Shown here: in pieces, positions 54,126-64,000 of the stretch
Layout of the letters: each line of letters opens with the position of its first letter
Position numbering within the stretch: the stretch's first letter is position 1
Assembly: GCF_964019385.1 (NCBI RefSeq)
Contig: NC_088649.1
Location: forward strand, 23,094,424 to 23,158,423
Origin: Sycon ciliatum
Taxonomy: Eukaryota; Porifera; Calcarea; Leucosolenida; Sycettidae
Direction: 5' to 3'
DNA: 64,000 nt
Made by a program: the position numbers and the translations under genes
Notes under the pieces: generated by a model
The model's database searches: none
What the model saw: only the letters and a program-made list of their open reading frames with translations
Told to the model about the DNA's origin: nothing

Positions 54126-54640
54126 AACGTAGTAAGTAACGAGCGGGTTCTGTGCCAGGGGCGCCCGGGTCCCAAAAAATGGGGTATTATTGAAAAATGG
54201 GGTACTAATAGTACCCCATTTTTGCGGTGAAAATTATTTTTGGCCCGGTTTTTTTGCGGATAAAAATATGTGCCAGGGGGTACCCCTACCTGAAAAAAAG
54301 GGGTATTATTGAAAATATGTATTGGGGTGTTATGCTCTACCCTAAACAATAAGGTACATGTAATATGGTGTCATGATTTGGAACTCCGCATGTATCATTA
54401 ATTTTGATTTTTAGGGGTGGTTGTTATGTCCTGCCCTACATCATAATATTGCATTCCGATGTCTAAAATATTACTATTTCTAATGTCAATGTTATCTCAC
54501 TTTTTCCAATTTTATATTAATCAGAACTCATAGTTTTGCAGTATTTTGACTTGTAATTTCAATTTTTCGGATCATTTTCCGGACCCCACCCCGCCTCCCC
54601 TCCACCTCCCCCAGGTATTTCTCACAAGTAGCTCGTGTTC
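54126..54640. repeat. Low-complexity repeat region
   Basis: Two imperfect copies of a TGCCAGGGG...GGGGTATTATTGAAAA segment (about 54150-54205 and 54270-54325), then AT-rich DNA. No gene seen. Confidence 0.45.
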
Positions 54641-54649
54641 ACAAACATG

Positions 54650-55560
<911 letters not shown>

Positions 55561-55693
55561 TGGCGAGATCCTGCTGTAGTAGGTGAGTGAGTGAAAGAAA
55601 AGTCAGATTTGTTTAGAAAGCCAGGCCGACGAACCCCCAGCAGCGTTCCTAGCAGTGGAATAGGCAAAATGTATACATCATTCAATACCATGA

Positions 55694-56954
55694 CTACTTC
55701 CAGGCGTGAGGGGGATTGCAGCTACTGCATGGCTGCGTTCGAATCTTACACAAAACGCTGCGAAACAGGACTCTCAAGCTTTCCACGTCTTCTGAAGTCG
55801 CTATGCCGGCATACACCTGCAAAGCAAGATTCTGTAAGGACGGTGGTTCCGTACGTGCTCTGATGACCATCGTTGCTAGTTTGTGATTGTGGATCGACTT
55901 GTAACCTCCTACAATATACACGTTAACCATGAGATCCTGGCATGAGTAATGTCCACACCGTGTTTCCAATGGTGGCTGGATGTGTGACGTGTTCACGCCA
56001 TACCAGCATAGTAAGTCAGTATGAAAGATGAAAATGGTCATTGCGGTAACTCAGGTTCGTTCCATTGTGCCAGAAACCACCACAGAGAACCAGTAAGGAC
56101 GTCGAGCTCGGGGCCAAAGAAGCATAGCATCGCTCTGGAGGCAGTTCTCCGGTCACTGGCAAAGCACCACTCCACTCCGCCGATTGCAAATTTCAACGAT
56201 GAAAATCTTTTTTTAATTCCAAAGTGGAATTGCAAGCTCCGCTAAAGACGAATGCGAAGTTGTCGCGATTGGTGGACGCAGAGCCATATCTAGGGTCTGG
56301 TGCGTCACCAGTGTATAGCATCTCTCGCCATGTACAACTTCCAGTACTGCCATAAACTCTTGTGTTCAGCACATGAACTGCGTTGTTTACATATATCCCC
56401 GTTATCATTTCCAGGTAAGACGCTGGGGTTTGAACGCCCTCAGTTTGCGAGGGACGCTCCCCAACTCCAACAAACACATAGCACTCCTTCAATTTCACAT
56501 TGGAACACATACCAACGTTCGCCTTCGGTGTCGGCGAACTGCCGAGGATGTTCATCTGGGAAACGGTCCGCGTACTTGGATTCAGATGGGCGACGGTATT
56601 ATGGAAGGTCCGGTTTCCAAATGGTCCATGATGTCCTCCGAAGTAGAAAATGTCAGAACCAACTGCAGCAGCTGCGCCACAACGTACTCGGAGCGGGTTA
56701 AGATCGGTCAATAACCATGCTAGCTGATATTTGATTTGCACTGATTTGAAGTCATTTTCCTGGTCTGGATCATGTGGACAACGAGGCTTCAAAGGTGGTA
56801 TATTTATGCACTGAAGAATTCCTTCCGGACTAACGCAAGGGCAACCACCCAATGTGCAGATCGTCGAGTCGACTATGCAACTAGTCCTCATGATCCACGG
56901 ATGTTCCGTTTCCACGCACATTTGGAAGGGGTTCCTCCACACACGAACAGACAT
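55694..56954 (-). pseudogene. Kelch-repeat gene copy F, frameshifted
   Basis: ATG at 56954. The frame runs through the first four blades (TLGGCP, YFGGHHG, FVGVGE with the GG drifting, VFSGACN) and ends at 56193. The C-terminal part (CWYGVNTSHIQ, NVYIVGGYKS, SLQNLALQVYA) is readable in another frame from about 56038 to 55694, where an extra G in GAAAATGGTCATT shifts the register. Several GG motifs are changed, so this copy has decayed for longer than copies A or B. It is the most diverged of the longer copies. Confidence 0.82.
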
Positions 56955-57712
56955 GGCTGGCTGAATAGAAGGAGCAGCAGTGAGACTGAGTAGGGAACAG
57001 CTTATATGTTTCACTTCACACTGACTAGATCTTCACTGATACTTTGTAGCTACGCTGCACTAAAGTACATTACAACACAATTAAACTATTATAGGAAACC
57101 AAAGTAAGAGATAATGAGGGTGATAGCTTACACCTATGTAGGTGCGAACAATCAACTTGATGCGACACAGGGACAGAGTCTCTATTTTCACGGTATGAAA
57201 GGCGAGAATATATCATTCATTATGTCCACTTGTAGAATGAACAACCCGGGGACATTCGTCCTACCCCGACAGTGAATAGTTGTTTGTCTGGCCTTTCGTA
57301 TCTGTAACATACGGTCTTGGTGACACGCATGCGCAGCAATCTCGTGTAAAGGTATGTCGCCATCAAGCAGTCCACTTTGAAGTGTGAGCGTGGCTTTCAG
57401 CACAGGCAAGCGTGGAAACCTGAGGAGGCACCCCGATCTTATCTGTCGGACTCAGTAGCCCACCAATCCTCAGTATGTGGTCATTGCTCTATATGTGATC
57501 AAATTGTTCACAGGTCGCTATACATGATCATTCTGTTGTGATTATGCAATGTGTCTTGTCTATATATGGGCACAATAACATGGCAGACAGCACACACATG
57601 CACCTACATGCATACATGGCCACTCTAGATGGGGTCAACTCAATTGCTAACTGGATTTTTTTACTAGTCCATTGTATGTGGTCACAACTCAAAACTGCGT
57701 TGGGTAACGACA
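56955..57712. repeat. Kelch upstream block, copy F
   Basis: Counterpart of 4205-4612 (from 57316) and of the common Kelch upstream block. No gene supported. Confidence 0.55.
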
Positions 57713-57714
57713 CA

Positions 57715-57810
<96 letters not shown>

Positions 57811-57965
57811 CAGACCTCAGACCTCAGACATGCCCATCGCGGAAGCAATGATAGCGAACAGCTATGTTAGACAAAGCACCTTGTGCTGGGATTACACCAT
57901 TCAACAGCTTGCAAGGCTGATGAATTGACCGCCACTATTTTTAGCCTGGTATCCACCACACAGCT

Positions 57966-58021
<56 letters not shown>

Positions 58022-58024
58022 ACA
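57713..58024. repeat. CA microsatellites flanking a LINE 3' stub
   Basis: (CA)n at 57718-57808 and 57967-58024 enclose the stub (57809-57965) with CTCAGAC heptamers and the CATCGCGGAAGC hairpin. The second CA run is the empty site of the LINE found at 4963-7809. Confidence 0.85.
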
Positions 58025-59996
58025 CGCATGGACACACACCCATCATTTACCTCTCCTCGACCTTTTTGCTTTGACCAAACACACTGTAATTATTTCTTGA
58101 AAGGAAATCCAAAATAACTCCGCATTTCATTTTTTAAGTTTTTGAAGCACTTCGTATGGACTTTCCAACTGTAATAACCCGACCTTCTTCTTCCACCTTC
58201 AAACTACATTATACAAACAGATCAACCTAAACTATAATAGCAAAATAAAGCAGAGGATAATAGAATAACTGCTTCAATTCACAAGCTACAAGTAAAACAA
58301 GCTCAGACAACAAGAAAGAAAATCAGTCAAACTGTAGACAACAACAAATCAAAAAGACCGCGGCTTTTGAAGATGACGTTCATACCAGCGAGCCCTACGT
58401 AGGATCATTGGTTCATATTGCAGCACCATCTGTGACATTGTCTTGGCGATGGCAACAAGAAAGACATTCAGTGGAACTGAAAACAACAACAAATCAAAAA
58501 CCTGCGCATTTTATGGGGACCGAGTTCATACCAGGGAGCTCTGTATGGCCTACGTAGGAGGCAGGGATCCCTGGTTCATACTGCAGCATCATCTAGTACC
58601 ATGTACAGCGGTGCAGCATGTCACCTGTACACTGTACAGAGATATAGTGACCATATATAGAGCTGTGATCATATATAGAGACGTGACCATATACTAGAGC
58701 GATTTTTATATGGATAATTATAATTATGCTCACCTTCGATGTGGTTGTTATGTTTACTATTACTGGCAGCATAACAGCTTGCTTCACCAGCGCCTGGGAG
58801 AGGGTAGATTCGTATTGATAGCACAGATGGTTCTCGCCATCTTCCCTACGCCAGTAGCACCAGTCTTGTTCAGAATCTCACGCAAATATCTCCAAATCTT
58901 CGCTGGAAAAATGGCCTGAGGAATGCCGAGGCCCTACGCAAGGCGGAAGGATGTTGAAAGATACAGAGCGAAAAATCAGGCGCTATCTGCAGGGTTGCGA
59001 TGCGTGTTGGCAAGGGTGCGATTCCGTCAACTGTACGTAGCAATCAGACATCATACACGTACGCATACATAGATAGGATAGTGTTGCGGGTGATATGTTG
59101 AATATAATCTTTTAAGCATTGCTGGCGAAGTGTTCAGCAGTAGGTAATGAACGGACAGTGTAGCATACGTCCCACGTGATTTAGAACTGAGTTAGTGAAA
59201 CGTCGTGTTGGAATTCTCAATGTTGCAGGGGGGGGGGGAAGAGCAAGGGAGTAACGTGTCAGAATGGTGGAATCTTCCTCTTGCCTTGAAGGACCAGTGT
59301 TTAACTATTAACAAGGTATGGCCTGTATAACGGTTTACCTGACTCTACAACAGGATCACTTTTCATGATTCATCTAACTTTACTTTATCTTCTGTTTAGA
59401 TAAGAAGACAAGAAAGATAATGTACGATAGCAACAACATCTCTAAGCACAAGCCATTACTGCAAGCTCTCGCTTCACGAGGGTGAGTGGCTTAAACCCCA
59501 GAGATTCTGAACGAAATACTGATAAGTGCAAACTTTAATTCAAACACGTCCATCGGAGAATGTACAATCAGATCATTCTAACCTCAATGTTTTCAAAACC
59601 CAAAGCAAAGTTATTTCCTGTGAAAGTCTACATACCTACATGTATATAGAACGTAAGAGAACAAAAAAATCAAAACAACGAACATAATCGACTACAAAGG
59701 GCGTGTAGGTGCTATAAAAGCCATTCAGGTGAGGAAAAGTACACTTCCTCGACCATTGAACTCGTGAGCAAAGCGTCCAACGCGCACCCTGAGGAGAGCT
59801 AGCTTGTCTAGAGAGGTGGAAAGAGGGAGGGGAAGAGGTTGAGAGCTAGGTTAGCAAGTGCGTTGGAGTGGAGTTAGTGATTAGGTGAGGGAGTGAAAGT
59901 ATAGCCAGATTTGTTCAGAAAGCTAGGCCGAACGAATCCAAAGCAGCGCTTCCAGCAGTGGAATAAGCAAAATGTATACATCATTCAATACCATGA
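58025..59996. repeat. Duplicated block with the hammerhead-array empty site, and Kelch downstream block
   Basis: Counterpart of 7862-11408. The uninterrupted target TTCGATGTGGTTGTTATG is at 58739-58756. The tRNA-like core is at about 58818-58890 and TATAAAAG at 59713-59720. No gene supported. Confidence 0.65.
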
Positions 59997-61259
59997 CTAC
60001 TTCCAGGCGTGAGGGGGACTGCAGCTACTGCATGGCTGCGTTCGAATCTTACGCAAAACGCTGCGAAACAGGACTCCCAAGCTTTCCACGTCTTCTGAAG
60101 TCGCGATGCCGGCATACACCTGCAAAGCAAGATTCTGTAAGGACGGCGGTTCCGTACGTACTCTGACGATCGTCGTTGCTAGACTTTGATTGTGGATCGA
60201 CCTGGAACCTCCTACAATATAGACGTCACCAATGGGATCTTGGCATGAGTAAGGAATCCCTGCCTCCAATGGTGGCTGGATGTGCGACGTGTTCACACGA
60301 TACCAGCATAGTAAGTCAGTGTGAAAGATGAAAATGTCATTGCGGCAACTCTGGGTCGTTCCATTGTACCACGAACCACCACAGAGAACAAGTAAGGACG
60401 TCGAGCTCGGGGCCAAAGAAGCATAGCATCGCTCTGAAGGCAGCTCTCCAGTCACCGGTAGAGCACCACTCCACTCCGCTGACCGCAAATTTAATCGATG
60501 AAGATCATTTCTTAATTTCATGTAATTGCAATCTCCGCCAAAGACGTATGCGAAGTTGTCGCGATTGGTGAACGCAGAACCAAATCTTGGGTCTGGAGCG
60601 TTTCCAGTACACATCATTTCTGACCATGTACAGTTTCCAGTACTAGCATAATCTCTTGTGTTCAGCACATGTACTGCGTTGTTTAAATATGCGCCTATTA
60701 ATATTGTTGTTTTCAGGTATGATGCTGGGGTTTTTACGCCCTTAGTTTGCGAGGGACGCTCCCCAAGTCCACCAAACACATAGCATTCTTTCAATTTCTC
60801 ATTGGAACACATGCCAACGTTAAATTTCGGTGTCGGCGAACTGCCGAGAATGTTAACCAGGGAAACGGTCCGCGTACTTGGATTCAGATGGGCGACGGTG
60901 TTTTGGTAGGTTACGTTTCCATTATATGTTCCGGGGAATCCTCCGAAGTAGAAAATATCAGAACCGACGGCAGCAGCTGCACAAACACTTAGGTGAAGCG
61001 GGTTAGGATTGGTTAATAACCATGCTGGCTGGTATTCGATTTGCACTGATTTGAAGTCATTTTCCGGGTCTGGATCATGTGGACAACGAGGCTTTAACGA
61101 TGGTACCTGTATGCACTGAAGTCCTCCCTCCTGATTAATCCAAGGGAAACGGACCAATGTGTAGATCGTGGAGTCGACTATGCAACTAGTCCCCATGTCC
61201 CACAGATGTTCCGTTTCCATGTCCAATTGGCCAGGGTTTCTCCACACACGAACAGACAT
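59997..61259 (-). CDS. Kelch-propeller protein, copy G, intact
   Basis: 420 residues from ATG at 61259 (GCC-ATG context). Five clear blades carry GG motifs (YFGGFPG, VFGGLGE, VFGGDCN, LCGGSWY, IVGGSRS). The first blade reads TLVRFPW and has lost its GG, though the strand pattern remains. The C-terminus keeps SLQNLALQVYA and LGVLFRSVLRKI, and ends in Cys pairs (PCSSCSPP). No stops or frameshifts. The frame is also open for 20 codons upstream to a GTG. Closest relative is the broken copy A (11.4-12.7 kb), whose frameshift this copy lacks. Function unknown; a protein-binding propeller is the safe reading. Confidence 0.82.
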   Translation of the reverse strand: MSVRVWRNPGQLDMETEHLWDMGTSCIVDSTIYTLVRFPWINQEGGLQCIQVPSLKPRCPHDPDPENDFKSVQIEYQPAWLLTNPNPLHLSVCAAAAVGSDIFYFGGFPGTYNGNVTYQNTVAHLNPSTRTVSLVNILGSSPTPKFNVGMCSNEKLKECYVFGGLGERPSQTKGVKTPASYLKTTILIGAYLNNAVHVLNTRDYASTGNCTWSEMMCTGNAPDPRFGSAFTNRDNFAYVFGGDCNYMKLRNDLHRLNLRSAEWSGALPVTGELPSERCYASLAPSSTSLLVLCGGSWYNGTTQSCRNDIFIFHTDLLCWYRVNTSHIQPPLEAGIPYSCQDPIGDVYIVGGSRSIHNQSLATTIVRVRTEPPSLQNLALQVYAGIATSEDVESLGVLFRSVLRKIRTQPCSSCSPPHAWK

Positions 61260-62320
61260 GGCTGGCTGAATAGAAAGAGCAGCAGTGAGACTGAGTAGTG
61301 AACAGCTTATATGTTTCACTTCACACTGACTAGATCTTCTCTGATACTTTGTAGCTACGCTGCACTAAAGGACATTACAACACAATTGAACTATTATAGG
61401 AAACCAAAGTAAGAGATAATGAGGGTGATAGCACACACCAATGTAGGCGCTAACAATTAGCTTGACGCGAAACGGGGACAGAGTCTGTAGTACAATATAT
61501 GAAAGGCGAGAGTATATCGTTCATCGTGTCTACTTGTAGAATGAACAGCCCAGGGCCATTCGTCCTACCCGGTCAGTTAATATTTGTTTGTCTGGCTTTT
61601 GTTATCTATAACATACGGTCTTGGTGACAATGCATGCGCAGCAATCTCGTGTAAAGGGATGTCGCCATCAAGCTGTCCACTTTGAAGTGTGAACGTGGCT
61701 TTCAGCACAGGCAAGTGTGGAAACCTGAGGAGGCACCCTGATCTTGTATAATTATGCTCACCTTCGATGTGGTTGTTATGTTTACTATTACTAGAATCAT
61801 GACAGCTTGCTTCACGAGCGCCAGGGAGAGGGTAGATCTGTATGGATAGCATACTTGCCTCTCACCATGGTCCCTACGCCAGTAGCACCAGTCCTGATTC
61901 AAATCTCACGCAAATGTCACCAAATCCTGCGTGGGAAAATGGCCTGAGGAAAGCCGGAGCCATATACAAGGCGCATGGATTGACCTTTGTTTCCACCAAG
62001 TCTTGAGATGGTGTAATAAATATAATTATATAAGGATGCGGAAAGATACAGAGCGATATTTCAGACATTATCTGCAAGGTTGCGCTGCGTGTTGGCAAGG
62101 GTGCTATTCTGTCAACTGTACGTAGCGATCAGACATCGTACCAAACTTTCCAGCGATTTATAACTGAATCAGTGAAACGTCCTGGAATTCTCGACGGCGC
62201 AGGGAGGGGGGAGGGAGGGGGAGAGCAAGGGCGTAACGTTTGGGAATGATCGGATCTTCCTCTTGCCTTGAAGGTCCAGTGATTAACTACCAACAAGGTC
62301 TAACCTGTATAACAGTTTAC
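61260..62320. repeat. Kelch upstream block with SINE-like core, copy 4
   Basis: Counterpart of 12671-13731 and 30165-30960. The tRNA-like core is at about 61840-61915. Confidence 0.55.
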
Positions 62321-63272
62321 CTAACTAAATCCGTGCGTGTTGTATTCGGCAAACTTGACCCCGCCCTGACCCCTGCCCCAGCACTGCATGTGGATGCTGC
62401 AGACCTATGTCCCTCGACTACCCACCGCCATCTAGGAATCACCCTGGATCCCCGCCTGTCTTTCCAGACCCACATCAATAGTGTTACCTCCAACTTTCGT
62501 CGTCGCGTTGTTCTGCTATCCTACATGTCACCCAATCTGACCCCTGCTCTCATTGCCCGCCTCTACAAAGGATACGTCCGTCCCTCCATTGAGTATGCTT
62601 CACTTCTGTGGAATAACAAACTGACCACAGGAAATATTGACACTTTGGAACGATTGCAAGCACGCGTGGCCAGGCAGTATTTACACCGTCGCAAAGTGCC
62701 CATTCCTCATGGCATGGAGAACGTGTTTGAAGCCGCTGAATGGGAAAGTCTTGCCTGGCGGCGGCATATCCATTGCCTCATATTGTTTTACCATTTCACC
62801 CGCCAATACCCGAAACCTTCAATAATCTCAACATAGTTCTATCCAAGAGTGCACGACGTCCCCACTTTTACCTCCTGCCCACTCACACTGGTCCCTGTTT
62901 CCGATCCACTCTACTACATTCCATGATCACCACGTGGAACTCCCTGCCTACCGAGATTAGGATAATTATCTGAAACCCGTGGTGTATTTAGCCGGCACCT
63001 AAAATCCCATTTCCACAGGTATAGATTCCATCCTCGAGGTTTTCTCACTTCCTGATTACCCCCCTTCTTTACCAGTACCCTTTTCGCTTGCTTCTACTCA
63101 GACTTCTTATTTTTAAAACCTATTCACATTAATCTTTTTTCATCTTAATATTTTCTTCCTTTTAAGAATTGCACCCTATTGTACACGCATTGTACACGCA
63201 TATTTATTCTCGGAGACCCCCTTGATTTAGGCTGCGGCCTTTGGGGAATCCCTCAAATAATAATAATAATAA
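62321..63272 (+). mobile_element. CR1-like LINE 3' fragment, copy 4
   Basis: Identical to 30961-31912 as far as I can compare, including its one-base frame break and the (AAT)n tail. It is therefore part of a very recent duplication of that block. Confidence 0.85.
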
Positions 63273-64000
63273 TTGGGACTGTAGCTTTTGCTCGTTTTCG
63301 TTGCGCTTGCCTTCCCCTCTTTGGTCTTTCCATAACCTTGAACCTTCCAAGTTGGAAGGCTGTCGGTTAGCGCTACGGAGATGTGTTGAAGCTAGGTGTC
63401 AGGACGTCGAATGTTTCAGTACTCTGTCAGTTTTGTGCCTAGTTATTGCACTTTCTGACTGTATAAAGTATCATGTTACAGTGATGGAGAGTTACTCTTA
63501 ACTCGTATCCATATGTCCTTTTCTCTTCTACATTTATTTATGGCTCAACATCCGAGTTTCATATTGCACACCTGATGAGCCGTCACGAACCATACGGCGA
63601 AACGTACGTCGTGTGAAACAACTTGTTTTGTAGTCAACTAGTCCATCACAATGTCATGCATGAGGAGTACTGTAGGAGTTTGGCTTTCGGCTTGTACAAT
63701 TCGTTTTCGCAAAGCTTCCCTTTCTTTACTTATCTTTGATATTTATGACCCACCCAAGTTGGGTGGTGTGCTGCTTTGCTGCTTCGAATTGTAGTTAGAC
63801 CGCTTTGTCAAATATCGTACTGGTCTCGTCATCGTCCAGTAACAATCGACATTCTTTGTTCCGTTGGGACTGTAGCTTTTGCTCGTTTTCGTTGCGCTTG
63901 CCTTCCCCTCTTTGGTCTTTCCATAACCTTGAACCTTCCAAGTTGGAAGGCTGTCGGTTAGCGCTACGGAGATGTGTTGAAGCTAGGTGTCAGGACGTCG
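63273..64000 (+). mobile_element. Hammerhead element of 591-bp period, second copy (cut by window end)
   Basis: Repeats 31913-32640 without a difference that I can see. The second unit starts at 63864 and continues past the window. It lies in the same (AAT)n tail. Confidence 0.8.
63567..63615 (+). ncRNA. Type I hammerhead ribozyme, second copy of the 591-bp element
   Basis: Same bases as 32207-32255: CTGATGA at 63572-63578, GAAA at 63599-63602, GUC triplet ending at 63610. Confidence 0.9.

Overview
The window is animal nuclear DNA. It shows a U6 snRNA-derived retrocopy, a metazoan-type tRNA-Leu segment, many CA/GA/AAT microsatellites, and CR1-like and other APE LINEs. It also holds a GIY-YIG Penelope-like element, a Ty3/Gypsy element, Polinton debris, hAT-, Mutator- and Tc/pogo-like DNA elements and tRNA-derived SINEs. 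This mix suits an aquatic invertebrate such as a sponge, cnidarian or basal deuterostome. The sequence alone does not settle which.

The host content is one gene family: Kelch-propeller genes, all on the minus strand. Three look intact (23.5-24.8, 41.2-42.5 and 60.0-61.3 kb). Four are broken (11.4-12.7, 18.9-20.5, 34.8-38.3 and 55.7-57.0 kb) and one is a short relic (51.4-51.6 kb). Each is followed by a common downstream block with a conserved plus-strand TATAAAAG and preceded by a common upstream block with a tRNA-like SINE core. Long stretches are segmental duplications: 4.2-14.7 kb matches 57.3-63.3 kb, 17.1-25.0 plus 30.2-31.6 kb matches 32.9-44.2 kb, and 30.2-32.8 kb matches 61.5-64.0 kb. 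Elements inserted in only one partner record the order of events.

Layout: 0-4.2 kb holds nested LINEs and a split MITE. At 4.2-8.5 kb is a duplicated block with a LINE in a CA repeat. At 8.58-10.14 kb is an inverted/tandem array of a 479-bp repeat carrying hammerhead ribozymes. From 10 to 44 kb Kelch genes alternate with LINE tails, a Penelope-like element (14.7-17.1 kb), two small LTR elements, hAT copies, a whole-looking Gypsy element (25.0-30.2 kb), a second hammerhead element (31.9-32.8 kb) and a Mutator-like element (35.5-37.4 kb). From 44 to 51 kb is a largely unshared island of element fragments. From 51 to 64 kb the Kelch duplications resume, ending in another copy of the second hammerhead element.

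The most notable content is two unrelated families of non-coding repeats, each with a type I hammerhead ribozyme whose helices can be paired base by base. One family has 479-bp units and was inserted as a single block with a 12-bp target duplication. The other has a 591-bp period and sits in the AAT tail of a LINE. A Penelope-like element, from the group known to carry hammerheads, lies next to the equivalent AAT tail in a paralogous block. Together these suggest retrozyme-like or Penelope-derived non-autonomous elements.
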